From: Nitrosarchaeum koreense MY1
Lineage (GTDB): Archaea > Thermoproteota > Nitrososphaeria > Nitrososphaerales > Nitrosopumilaceae
Direction of reading: 5' to 3'
Assembly: GCF_000220175.1 (NCBI RefSeq)
Contig: NZ_AFPU01000001.1
Coordinates: 1,523,512-1,587,511, forward strand
Length of the DNA stretch: 64,000 nt
Position numbers and translations under genes: made by a program. Numbering within the stretch: the stretch's first letter is position 1; each line of letters starts with the position of its first letter. The notes under the pieces were generated by a model. It worked only from the letters and a program-made list of their open reading frames with translations. It did not search any database and had not been told where the DNA came from. Positions 26,427 to 34,658 of this stretch are shown here, piece after piece.

Positions 26427-26903
26427 TTATCTAACTAATAATACTGGGCATTTAGCTAATTCTGAAACTTTTCTACTAGTACTTCCTAATGTTTTTAATT
26501 TACCAATTCCATGTAAACCATGACTACCAATTACTATTAATGAAATATTCTTTCTTTTTGCAAATTTCAAAATTTCATTTGTGACATTACCACATGTAAT
26601 ATGATATGATGCAGAAATCCCTTTCTCATTGCATCTTTTAATTGCTATTTTTAGCATTTTTTCTGAATATGCCATAACCGACTCTCTCCATTTTTTTATA
26701 GTCTCTTTTTCAGATTTTAGTTTAGTTAATCCTAACATTCCAGGTGGTGAAATATAATCTAGATAAATGACAGAAAATAGAAAAATCTCTGAATCAAGAT
26801 TATGTGCAAGCTCTATAACTCTAGTTAATGCTTTTATTGAATATTTAGAACCATCATATGGAACAAGGATTTTGGTTAGCATTTTTGAAAACATTATGAT
26901 CAC
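26427..26903 (-). CDS. Universal stress protein (UspA), copy C
   Basis: 158 residues: KILVPYDGSKYSIKALTRVI at the N-terminus and ATP-binding ISLIVIGSHGLHGIGKLKTL followed by GSTSRKVSELAKCPVLLV. An insertion (DYISPPGMLGLTKLKSEKET) follows the second strand. Start is GTG 26903, sharing one base with the stop of copy B (TAGTG), or an internal ATG (26894 or 26882). The two Usp genes are thus translationally linked. It differs from copies A and B in sequence and was not involved in the repeat. Confidence 0.9.
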   Translation of the reverse strand: MIIMFSKMLTKILVPYDGSKYSIKALTRVIELAHNLDSEIFLFSVIYLDYISPPGMLGLTKLKSEKETIKKWRESVMAYSEKMLKIAIKRCNEKGISASYHITCGNVTNEILKFAKRKNISLIVIGSHGLHGIGKLKTLGSTSRKVSELAKCPVLLVR

Positions 26904-27325
26904 TACTTTATGACTAATACCGGAATTTTTGATTTGTGTACCACAGCATTTGCAACACTACCTAAGAAAATTTCTTTTAATCCACTTTGACCTCTAGATC
27001 CGATAACAATAATATCAAATCCTTTTGCCATTTCATTAATTTCTATACTTGGACTTCCAAAAATTATTTTAGATTTAAACACAATTCCTTTTTCTGCACA
27101 TCTAGTCTTTGAAGATTGCATAAATTTTTTTGCTGATTTTGTAAGGTGCATCTGATATGGCATTATCGCATCACTAAAATTTCTTGGATATATTGGAATT
27201 ACATACAATCCTGTAATTGTTGCATGACATTGTCTTGCAAGATAAATTGCCTCATCCAATCCCCTCATAGAATTTTTAGAACCATCAATAGGAACAAGTA
27301 TTTTTTTAATATTTTTTCTAATCAT
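26903..27325 (-). CDS. Universal stress protein (UspA), copy B
   Basis: 140 residues, same class as copy A: ILVPIDGSKNSMRGLDEAIY and ATP-binding IIVIGSRGQSGLKEIFLGSV, ending VVHKSKIPVLVIK. The N-terminal coding part is identical in DNA to copy A for 122 bases (27191-27312), whereas the C-terminal two thirds are diverged. Exact identity at synonymous sites points to recent gene conversion or selection for recombination. It is first in a two-gene unit with copy C. Confidence 0.92.
   Translation of the reverse strand: MIRKNIKKILVPIDGSKNSMRGLDEAIYLARQCHATITGLYVIPIYPRNFSDAIMPYQMHLTKSAKKFMQSSKTRCAEKGIVFKSKIIFGSPSIEINEMAKGFDIIVIGSRGQSGLKEIFLGSVANAVVHKSKIPVLVIK
27191..27312 (-). repeat. 122-bp perfect inverted repeat, right copy
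   Basis: Reverse complement of 25254-25375 with no mismatch. It and the left copy bound a 1815-base segment holding a CBS gene, a small gene and the Usp copy C. Confidence 0.95.
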
Positions 27326-27389
27326 TGACTTTTAACCTATATTTTTATGATTTAACACCAAATCAAGATTATCAATCATAATAATCAAA

Positions 27390-28247
27390 CTAGGCTTGTG
27401 CAATAGCATTTACGATATCTGCTTTCGTGATAATTCCAACTAGTTTTGTTTTTTTAACAACTGGTAATCCGCTAATTCCATTTCTAATCATTAATAATAC
27501 AGCTACTCCAACATCCTCACCAGCTTCAATTGTAATTGGATTTGACGACATTATATCAACAGCTTTGAAATGAAGAAGATGATTCATTTGATTTACTTGA
27601 AACTCATTAGGATTATTCATTTTATAATTTTCAACTTCTTTTGGATCAGCTGATTGAGATAACCAATAGGGTAATTTTGCTGGAACAAAATCTCTGTATG
27701 TGATAATTCCAACAGGAATTCTATTTCGCTGAATTACAATTCTTGAAATTCTATTATGAATTAACAAACTTTCTACATACAATAATGAATCTCCAGGCAT
27801 AGCAGTGATCACATTTCTAGTCATGATCTTTGAAACTTTTAGAGGTGAAATTGCATGTGTCAAAAAGATAGATGCAAGATCTGTTTTTGTAATTAAACCC
27901 TCCAGAATACCATTATTGCCTAATACAATGATGGATCCTATACGATTTTTTTTCATTAATCTAGCACAATCATAAATTGAATCTGTTTTCTTTACTGTGA
28001 TTAATTTTTTAGACATAAAACCAGAGACTTTGACAGATTTAATTGGTTTGTCACCAAGAGCATAGATAGTTTTTGCAATATCTTTTTCTGTAATTATTCC
28101 GATAGGGCATTTTTTTGAATCTATTACCACAAGTCGTTTTAAGTTATGTCTAAGTAAAATTTCTCTTGCATCTAATATACTTGCATTTGGACTAATTGTA
28201 ATGGTTTTTTTAATTATTTTATTTAGATCTGTATTTTTTAGTCTCAT
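27390..28247 (-). CDS. Four-CBS-motif protein
   Basis: 285 residues with four CBS motifs, visible from the repeated GIIT(E/K/Y)xD ending of each: SKKCPIGIITEKDIA, ILEGLITKTDLA, RIPVGIITYRDFV and TKLVGIITKADIV. A linker (AKLPYWLSQSADPKEVENYK) separates motifs 3 and 4. Such tandem Bateman modules bind adenine nucleotides. No catalytic or DNA-binding domain is present. Divergent from the CBS-HPF-like gene at 28370. Confidence 0.88.
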   Translation of the reverse strand: MRLKNTDLNKIIKKTITISPNASILDAREILLRHNLKRLVVIDSKKCPIGIITEKDIAKTIYALGDKPIKSVKVSGFMSKKLITVKKTDSIYDCARLMKKNRIGSIIVLGNNGILEGLITKTDLASIFLTHAISPLKVSKIMTRNVITAMPGDSLLYVESLLIHNRISRIVIQRNRIPVGIITYRDFVPAKLPYWLSQSADPKEVENYKMNNPNEFQVNQMNHLLHFKAVDIMSSNPITIEAGEDVGVAVLLMIRNGISGLPVVKKTKLVGIITKADIVNAIAQA

Positions 28248-28369
28248 AATTTTGTATTAATATTATTAGTTAAATACACCAACTAAAAAATCATTTATGA
28301 ATATCAACGATGAAAATATAACAATACCTTTAATTTACTATTAAATTATTTTTACATAAGATTAACAAA

Positions 28370-29536
28370 ATGATTAGCGATACAATTCATGAACATATGA
28401 AAAACATTCAAATGATTAAAGTGAAATCCCTAATTTCAAAAGCAACAACTATAGATCCTACTGATACCATTTCAAATGTAATCAATAAAATTACCAAGAA
28501 TAATTGCTATGATGTTTTTTATCTTAAAGATAAAAATGTACTTTCTACAAATATTAGATCACTTCTAAATTCTAAAAATATTAATAAAATGAAAATTGAA
28601 TCCTTTCTTTATCCTATACCTCACGTTACACAAAATGAATCTATCCAGAAAGTAGCAAATATTATGTCACATTATAGAATAAAAGAAGTACCTGTAGTAG
28701 ATAAAAATCAAATAATCGGTGTTGTGACGTCTAAACAAATTATCAAATTACTATCATCAAAGGATAACAAATGGATTAAAGCTAACTTGATTTATACTAA
28801 AAATCCCATAATAATCTCTTCTAGTGAATCTATTAGCAACGCAAAACGAATCATGATTAATAAAAGAATAGATCATTTACCAGTTTTGAATCAGGGAAAA
28901 ATTAAACAAGTTCTTACATCCTACCATATACTTCAATCAATTATTCCATCTGAAAAACAAGGACGAAAATCCATGATCCCAAAAACTCTTCATGCATTAG
29001 AATCTAATATTGGTAATTTAGGAAGTACTAGAATTCCACAATGTTCTGCTAACGATGATTTAAATAAAATTATCAATTTAATGCTAAAAACAGATACCAC
29101 ATGCTGTCTAGTTAATCTCTGGGATAATCTTCAAGGTATTATCACTTATCGAGACATACTTGTTTTACTAGCATCTAAACTCGAAACTCAAATTCCGTTA
29201 TACATTGTTGGAATGCCTGATGATCAAGAAAATATAGAATTAATTAATTCAAAATTTGCAAAAATTCTAAAAAGATTACAGAATGTATACTCTGAAATAC
29301 ATGAAGCTAGAGTTACAATAAAACAACAAAGAACTGGAAATAAAAAAGAAGGAAAATTTGAAGTAACAGTAATGATTATAATTTTACATCATACTCCACT
29401 CATTTTCAAATCAATTGGGTTTGATTTGAGTGAAGTTTTAGAAGATTTGAGCCAAAAATTATTACGAACATTATCTAAACGAGCAAAAAATAGATCTAAA
29501 GATAGTATTCGAAAAATTGGATTACCTATATTCTAA
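28370..29536 (+). CDS. Multi-CBS protein with HPF/RaiA-like C-terminal domain
   Basis: 388 residues. CBS motifs fill residues 1-270 (for example VDKNQIIGVVTSKQIIKLL and NLWDNLQGIITYRDILVLLA). The C-terminal 110 residues show a beta-alpha-beta-beta-beta-alpha order: IPLYIVGMPDD, a helix LINSKFAKILKRLQNVYSEI, strands EARVTIKQQRTGNKKEG and KFEVTVMIIILHHTP, then a basic helix VLEDLSQKLLRTLSKRAKNR. This is the fold order of the bacterial hibernation factors HPF/RaiA (S30EA family). If right, an energy-sensing CBS module would control ribosome binding. This is structural inference; no single residue motif proves it. Confidence 0.8.
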   Translation: MISDTIHEHMKNIQMIKVKSLISKATTIDPTDTISNVINKITKNNCYDVFYLKDKNVLSTNIRSLLNSKNINKMKIESFLYPIPHVTQNESIQKVANIMSHYRIKEVPVVDKNQIIGVVTSKQIIKLLSSKDNKWIKANLIYTKNPIIISSSESISNAKRIMINKRIDHLPVLNQGKIKQVLTSYHILQSIIPSEKQGRKSMIPKTLHALESNIGNLGSTRIPQCSANDDLNKIINLMLKTDTTCCLVNLWDNLQGIITYRDILVLLASKLETQIPLYIVGMPDDQENIELINSKFAKILKRLQNVYSEIHEARVTIKQQRTGNKKEGKFEVTVMIIILHHTPLIFKSIGFDLSEVLEDLSQKLLRTLSKRAKNRSKDSIRKIGLPIF

Positions 29537-29620
29537 GTATAGAATATTTCTTAATTACTCTCTTAAATTTTGGATAATTACATAATTTTTTATCTTTACT
29601 AAATTAAGATTCTAAAATAA

Positions 29621-29893
29621 TTATTTGAAGAATTTATCTATTTGTTCCCTATACTTGAAAGTTAATCTTCCAAAATCTGCAAAATCTTCTGCTGATGGGT
29701 ACTTCATCCTCATTGCATATTGATTTACAAAGACAGATAATGCACTCCCTATAATTAGATTGTAAACACCATCTGCCAAATTTTGTGAATATGGAAATGC
29801 TATTTTAATAAAAGGAAGATAAGTTTCAGTCTGAGATATCATTAATTTGACATTTTTTTCTACATATTCTTGAACATCTTCTGGAATTGCCAT
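29621..29893 (-). CDS. Small conserved protein, unknown
   Basis: About 90 residues from ATG 29893 (MAIPEDVQEYVEKNVKLMIS), predicted helical, with a weakly hydrophobic segment (LADGVYNLIIGSALSVFVNQ) and a C-terminus ending REQIDKFFK. The frame extends to 29974, but a TATA box at 29915-29922 lies 25 bases before the ATG used. No family is recognised. Divergent from the PII-variant gene at 30094. Confidence 0.65.
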   Translation of the reverse strand: MAIPEDVQEYVEKNVKLMISQTETYLPFIKIAFPYSQNLADGVYNLIIGSALSVFVNQYAMRMKYPSAEDFADFGRLTFKYREQIDKFFK

Positions 29894-29914
29894 ATTGTTT
29901 ACTTGTAGTGATTT

Positions 29915-29922
29915 CTTATAAT
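29915..29922 (-). promoter_or_regulatory. TATA box of the small gene at 29621-29893
   Basis: Minus-strand ATTATAAG, 25 bases before ATG 29893. It fixes the start of this gene and implies a leaderless mRNA. Confidence 0.4.
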
Positions 29923-30093
29923 GTTTTATTAATTCAATCTGTAAATAAAGCCCTTTTTCTATTCCAATAAACAAATTTTATTCAGATTATTCAATTATTC
30001 TTGATGTTTTTAGTCACTCCATAGATAATAGTTTTGAAAATCATGAATAATAATTAAATAGATACATAAATAACCTATTTTCAAATTTTTTTT

Positions 30094-30672
30094 ATGAAAA
30101 AAATTGAAGCGATAATCAAGCGTTCAACATATCCTATAATTATTAGTGAACTAAGCAGTATGGGATATTCAATTATTGATAAACGAAATTTAGAAGATAA
30201 CAAAATTTTTGATAAACAATCAGGTGCAAAAGCTGGTTCAACTAATGTTAAAGCAATTCCACTTTCCAAAATAGAATTGGTTGTTTTAGAAAAAGATGCA
30301 AGACAAGTTATTAATTTAATTTCTAAGAAATCTGGTTTTTCTGAAAATCAAGGAGGAAAAATCTTCATTTCAGAAATGGAAGAAGTTGTAGATATGAATA
30401 CACTTAGTGCACAACATGATCTTGAATCTGATAAAATCTTTTTCTCTTCCAAAACAAAAACTAAGAGAAGCAGATTAGTTCCACTTCACAAGTTTACATT
30501 AATAAAACTTGAAAAAATATATGAAGATAATAAAGAAAAATTACAGTCAGATTATAGAATTAAATCATTTAGTGGTTTTGTTAATTATTGTATTATGGGA
30601 TATCTTCCAACTATTGAAAAACAGCTAAAACACACTACAATTATTTATGAAAATAATTTTCATGATTTTTAG
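30094..30672 (+). CDS. PII-like protein with an added C-terminal domain
   Basis: 192 residues. The N-terminal part (about 1-105) follows the PII (GlnB/GlnK) pattern: KKIEAIIKRSTYPIIISELS, a strand GYSIIDKRN, LSKIELVVLEKDARQVINLI and GGKIFISEMEEVVDMNT, matching the PII ending DGKIFVxxVEExxRIRTGE. The T-loop region is shortened and has no Tyr at the uridylylation position. The C-terminal 75 residues (FTLIKLEKIYEDNKEKLQ, then IKSFSGFVNYCIMGYL) resemble a ribbon-helix-helix, which is inference. It lies tail-to-tail with the PII gene and close to amt, so it is probably a nitrogen-status sensor coupled to DNA or protein binding. Confidence 0.7.
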   Translation: MKKIEAIIKRSTYPIIISELSSMGYSIIDKRNLEDNKIFDKQSGAKAGSTNVKAIPLSKIELVVLEKDARQVINLISKKSGFSENQGGKIFISEMEEVVDMNTLSAQHDLESDKIFFSSKTKTKRSRLVPLHKFTLIKLEKIYEDNKEKLQSDYRIKSFSGFVNYCIMGYLPTIEKQLKHTTIIYENNFHDF

Positions 30673-31002
30673 TTAAATTGTTTCTTCTCCTTCCTTTCCA
30701 GTTCCAATATCTATAGCACGTAATATTGGAGAAACAAAGATCTTTCCAACACTTCCTTTTGTTTTAATAATATTGATAACTTCCTCTTCCTTACTTTCTG
30801 GAATAATTACTACTATGACGTATTTTTCACTGAATTGAGGCTGAAATATGGCACTTCCTTTAGATGCATGAATTTCTGCAGGTGGATTTTTTCCTCTACC
30901 TCTGACTTTACCCACCGTTAAACCCCCAATCTCAATTTTTCTTAAAGCCTCACTTATCGCCATTACGTCATTATTTCCTAATAGTGCTTCAATTCTTAGC
31001 AT
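30673..31002 (-). CDS. glnK: PII nitrogen regulatory protein
   Basis: 109 residues of the PII family: MLRIEALLGNNDVMAISEAL at the N-terminus, a T-loop region GRGKNPPAEIHASKGSAIFQ that lacks the canonical uridylylated Tyr, and a B/C-loop with KGSVGKIFVSPILRAIDIGT followed by GKEGEETI. PII trimers bind ATP, ADP and 2-oxoglutarate and block Amt channels through the T-loop. It is divergent from the adjacent amt gene with a shared 117-base upstream region, and tail-to-tail with the PII variant (no gap). The unusual T-loop may mean a different effector interface. Confidence 0.9.
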   Translation of the reverse strand: MLRIEALLGNNDVMAISEALRKIEIGGLTVGKVRGRGKNPPAEIHASKGSAIFQPQFSEKYVIVVIIPESKEEEVINIIKTKGSVGKIFVSPILRAIDIGTGKEGEETI

Positions 31003-31046
31003 TTGATATTTCTAAAAGGTTTTTCACAAATAATAGTTTCAGATTT

Positions 31047-31067
31047 TGATAATCAAGTGATAATCAA
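31047..31067. promoter_or_regulatory. Two tandem TGATAATCAA repeats between glnK and amt
   Basis: TGATAATCAA occurs at 31047-31056 and 31058-31067, an 11-base period (one helical turn), in the spacer between divergent glnK and amt. This spacing is typical of a tandem operator bound on one DNA face. No regulator is identified; the RHH-type proteins nearby are candidates. Confidence 0.4.
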
Positions 31068-31119
31068 ATGGTTAGCTAATTTCGTTATTATTATTTAGTT
31101 TTAGAACTTGAAAATTAGC

Positions 31120-32433
31120 ATGCCAATAGATACAGGTGATACCGCATGGATGCTTGTAGCTGGAAGTTTAGTTCTTTTAATGATACCTGCCCTTGGACTT
31201 TTTGAATCAGGATTATTGAGAAAGAAAAATGCTGTATCTGTTTTTATGCAAATCTTCTTTGGATTAGCTTTACTTAGTGTAATGTGGTTTGTTTTTGGAT
31301 TTAGTTTATCATTTGGCCCTGATGAATCAGGCGGATTTATTGGAAATATGGATTGGGTATTTCTAAAAGGAGTTCCATGGGATGAAGCACTTGATTATGC
31401 ACCAACTATTCCAGGCGTATTGTTTGTAAAATTCCAATTGATGTTTGCTGCAATTACACCATTACTTCTAACTGGTACTATTGCAGAAAGAATGAAATTT
31501 AGCTCATTTATCATCTTCATAGCTTCTTGGTCTATTCTGATCTACTATCCACTTGTTCATTGGGTATGGGGAGGTGGTTGGTTAGCAGAACTTGGTGTTG
31601 TTGATTTTGCAGGCGGAATAGTTATTCATACAAGTGTTGGAATGGGTGCACTAGCTGCAGCTATAGTACTTGGTCGTAGAAGATTCTTTGGTCCTGCAAT
31701 TGAAATTCCTCATAGTATACCTTTGGCGGTAGTGGGCTCATCACTCCTTTGGTTAGGTTGGTTTGGATTTAATGCAGGTAGTGCATTAGCTTCTGGTTCT
31801 CTAGCAGGTAATACTGTTATTGTAACTCACATGGCATCTTCTGTATCTGCACTAATTTGGGTTGGATTATCGTGGATGAGAACAGGTAAACCTTCTGTTG
31901 TTGCAGCAGTTAATGGAGCTATTGCAGGTCTTGCAGGAATTACACCTGCATCAGGATTTGTAAGTGTAGAACATTCTTTCGTTATTGGTATAGCAATTGG
32001 TATTGCATCCTATTCTGGAATTATAATCTTCAAAGAGAAACTAAAGATAGATGATGCATTAGACGTTAGTTCAGTTCACGGTGTTGCAGGAATTATTGGT
32101 TCTCTTTCAATTGGACTCTTTGCTAGTAAATTAGTTAATCCAGCCGGACCAAATGGACTGCTATTTGGAAATCCTGATCAATTAGGAATTCAAGCAATAG
32201 GAGTTGGTGTAGCAGCAGTTCTTGGTTTTTGTGGAACATGGATAATTATGAAAATTTTGGATTTCTTAATAGGAGTTAGAGTATCGCCAGAAGTTGAAGA
32301 TGCTGGATTAGATATTAGTGAACATGCAGAACGGGCATATGCAGATGAGGAAGAATTCAAGTTAGATATGGATACATATGTAGATGATTTAGAAGACAAA
32401 AAAGAATTTTTCTTTAATAAAAAAAATAAATAA
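31120..32433 (+). CDS. amt: Ammonium transporter, Amt family
   Basis: About 437 residues from ATG 31120 (a TTG at 31108 is also in frame) with about 11 TM helices. Seen: MIPALGLFESGLLRKKNAVS, the pore signature DFAGGIVIHTSVGMGALAAA (first twin His), SSVHGVAGIIGSLSIGLFAS (second twin His), and a cytosolic C-terminal tail ending in an acidic/basic stretch (DDLEDKKEFFFNKKNK). Amt trimers bring ammonium into the cell and are gated by PII; both a PII and a PII-variant gene lie directly upstream. In an ammonia oxidiser it supports assimilation and possibly substrate supply. Confidence 0.95.
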   Translation: MPIDTGDTAWMLVAGSLVLLMIPALGLFESGLLRKKNAVSVFMQIFFGLALLSVMWFVFGFSLSFGPDESGGFIGNMDWVFLKGVPWDEALDYAPTIPGVLFVKFQLMFAAITPLLLTGTIAERMKFSSFIIFIASWSILIYYPLVHWVWGGGWLAELGVVDFAGGIVIHTSVGMGALAAAIVLGRRRFFGPAIEIPHSIPLAVVGSSLLWLGWFGFNAGSALASGSLAGNTVIVTHMASSVSALIWVGLSWMRTGKPSVVAAVNGAIAGLAGITPASGFVSVEHSFVIGIAIGIASYSGIIIFKEKLKIDDALDVSSVHGVAGIIGSLSIGLFASKLVNPAGPNGLLFGNPDQLGIQAIGVGVAAVLGFCGTWIIMKILDFLIGVRVSPEVEDAGLDISEHAERAYADEEEFKLDMDTYVDDLEDKKEFFFNKKNK

Positions 32434-32483
32434 AATGTAATATTTCAAATCTATCTTATATACTCATATTCAATTAAAACTAT

Positions 32484-33071
32484 ATGAAATCTATTCCATC
32501 AAAAAATAAATCTGATATTCAAAAAAAAGAAACAACTCGTAGTATTACTTATCGGCTACCATCTAATCTTGTTCATGAATTAGAAACAGAAGCAATGAAT
32601 AACAAAATTTCACAAAATGTTTTGGTAAAACAAATTCTTGAAAAATATGTAAACTGGGATCGATTTGGTAATAAAATTGGAATGATTCCAATTCCAAGAG
32701 CAATCTTAGATTCTCTTGGTGCTGAAATGAACGGAGATGATATTAACGAAATCATTAAATCAGTTTTACCAATTATCAAAGATTCTGTTCTTTTTATGAA
32801 AGGAAAGTATGATTTGAAGCGTTGTATTGAAACATTAGAAGACTACATGCGTGCATCTGGAATGAAATCAGATCATCGAATTGAAGGAGAATTACATCAT
32901 TTTATTATTCAACATGAATTAGGAATGAATTGGTCATTTTTCACCGAACAATTACTAAAAGAAATTTTTAATCAATTCATGCCTAACAAAAATATTAAAT
33001 TTCAAACTACAAAAAATACAGTAATTGCAACAATATCACTGGGTTCGGATTTTAATGAACACGATTATTGA
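32484..33071 (+). CDS. Ribbon-helix-helix-type protein with unknown C-terminal domain
   Basis: 195 residues. Residues about 18-55 follow an RHH (CopG/MetJ) pattern: SITYRLPSNLVHELETEAMN then KISQNVLVKQILEKYV. The C-terminal 120 residues (VLPIIKDSVLFMKGKYDLKR, EGELHHFIIQHELGMNWSF, TKNTVIATISLG) form a mixed alpha/beta domain I do not recognise. It follows amt by 50 bases and may regulate the nitrogen genes; the tandem TGATAATCAA repeats at 31047 are possible targets. Position-based inference only. Confidence 0.75.
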   Translation: MKSIPSKNKSDIQKKETTRSITYRLPSNLVHELETEAMNNKISQNVLVKQILEKYVNWDRFGNKIGMIPIPRAILDSLGAEMNGDDINEIIKSVLPIIKDSVLFMKGKYDLKRCIETLEDYMRASGMKSDHRIEGELHHFIIQHELGMNWSFFTEQLLKEIFNQFMPNKNIKFQTTKNTVIATISLGSDFNEHDY

Positions 33072-33264
33072 ACATCATTTATAGAATAAAAAACATTTCA
33101 CTTAATTTTTTAAATTTTAATGTAATTTTCAAATTTAGAAAAAATACTTTTTATTATGTTTTTATGCGATAATTATAATTAATAATTTCAAATTAGCCTT
33201 TAAAAAAACATTAATTCTACATAATTCCAAATTATTGTTATGATGTTAACTGGAGTTTTTACTT

Positions 33265-33561
33265 TTGACTGATTTAAATTTGAAAGTATTTGGAAAAATC
33301 ACTACAAAAGAAATCATAGGAGCATTTCCTCCTGCTATTGATACAAAAAAATTATTAGAAAATGAATATCAAAATTTGATTAACCAACTTGAATTTCAAA
33401 CTAAAAATGATTTAAAAAAATTATTAGAACAACAACAAAGTGCAAATAAACAAATCAATAGTAGACCTGGCGCTATGGCCTTAGCACACGACAAAATTCG
33501 ATTATTTACAGAATATAATCAAAAATACATACAAATCATCACTGAAAAATTATACTCTTAA
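33265..33561 (+). CDS. Small coiled-coil-like protein
   Basis: 98 residues from TTG 33265. Residues 30-75 (LENEYQNLINQLEFQTKNDL, LEQQQSANKQINSR) are Gln/Lys/Leu-rich and could form a coiled coil; the C-terminus is helical (KIRLFTEYNQKYIQIITEKL). No family. It is convergent with the secreted protein at 33558, overlapping by 4 bases. The 193-base spacer before it is AT-rich and shows no other feature. Confidence 0.55.
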   Translation: MTDLNLKVFGKITTKEIIGAFPPAIDTKKLLENEYQNLINQLEFQTKNDLKKLLEQQQSANKQINSRPGAMALAHDKIRLFTEYNQKYIQIITEKLYS

Positions 33562-34514
33562 TTTTGTTCTTTTTTCTTTTTCAATTTCTTTTTTGTAGAT
33601 TTTTGACTTTTTCGAATTAATAGTGAAATAATTGTTCCTGCTGGAATTCCAATTATTGTTCCAATGCTTACATATGGAGCTATAAAGAAATCACCAATCC
33701 ATATTCCTCCATCTGTTGTTAACTCCATAAATGTTCTAGGACGTAATATGATCGAAATAGCTTGAGATTCTATTTTTTCTTCGCCCACGTCATCAGTATA
33801 TCTAACTATGATGTTAAATGGTATTTTGTATTCTGTATTTACTTCTTCAATTGGAGAAATAATTCTTGAATTAATAATTATTGGTGAATTTTTTTGTATA
33901 TTTGAAAATGAATGCGATGTTTCTCCTCTAAATTGTATATCTCTTGGAGGAATTATCTCAATATTTACATTTGAAATTTCTATATCTTTTGAAGTAATCT
34001 CTACAACAAATGGAAATTCAGCATTTGTAAAAATTGCTTCTGGTGTAATTGTATGAATTATTACACTTGGTTCGTTCTTCACAACTATTGGTATTGCAAT
34101 ATCATAAATGATTGGTTCTTTTGGTTCTTTATTATTACTTACTAAAATCTGTGAATATTTTACATTAAGAAAATGTATTCCTGGATTAACATCTGATGAA
34201 ATCTTAAAATCTATATTTCCTCCAAATGAACTACCTTGAGATAATTTCTTTATTGTTATACTATTATCCAAAACTGGAATCATTGAATTATCTTGACTAG
34301 TAAAGATAAATGAAATATCTTGTTTGTCTTCCCAACCATTATTTTTTATTAATACTGAAATTGATGCTATTCTTCCAACTATTACTTCATCTGGATGTGT
34401 TATTTGAATATCCATACTTCCTTCCATACTCTGATTTATTGTATCTCCATATGCACTTGATACTAAAACAAAAAATCCTAAAAGAAGCAGAGGCATAACC
34501 TTGATGAATTTCAT
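33558..34514 (-). CDS. Secreted/surface beta-domain protein with C-terminal TM anchor
   Basis: About 318 residues from ATG 34514 with a signal peptide (KFIKVMPLLLLGFFVLVSSAYG). The body is made of beta-sandwich-like repeats of the COG1361/CARDB type (HPDEVIVGRIASISVLIKNN near residue 35; EPSVIIHTITPEAIFTNAEF further on). The end has one TM helix (FIAPYVSIGTIIGIPAGTII) and a basic tail KKLKKKKEQN inside. This is the architecture of archaeal surface proteins. GTG 34523 is also in frame. Confidence 0.8.
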   Translation of the reverse strand: MKFIKVMPLLLLGFFVLVSSAYGDTINQSMEGSMDIQITHPDEVIVGRIASISVLIKNNGWEDKQDISFIFTSQDNSMIPVLDNSITIKKLSQGSSFGGNIDFKISSDVNPGIHFLNVKYSQILVSNNKEPKEPIIYDIAIPIVVKNEPSVIIHTITPEAIFTNAEFPFVVEITSKDIEISNVNIEIIPPRDIQFRGETSHSFSNIQKNSPIIINSRIISPIEEVNTEYKIPFNIIVRYTDDVGEEKIESQAISIILRPRTFMELTTDGGIWIGDFFIAPYVSIGTIIGIPAGTIISLLIRKSQKSTKKKLKKKKEQN

Positions 34515-34658
34515 AATTTTCACCTGAAATTATTATTGTAACATTACTATTCTATGTTATTATAGGCTTCATGACAAAAATACATAAGAAATTATCTTGA
34601 ATAATACTATCAATTTCTAACGTAAACTCTTTAAGACCTATTTGAGAAAATTCTAATT

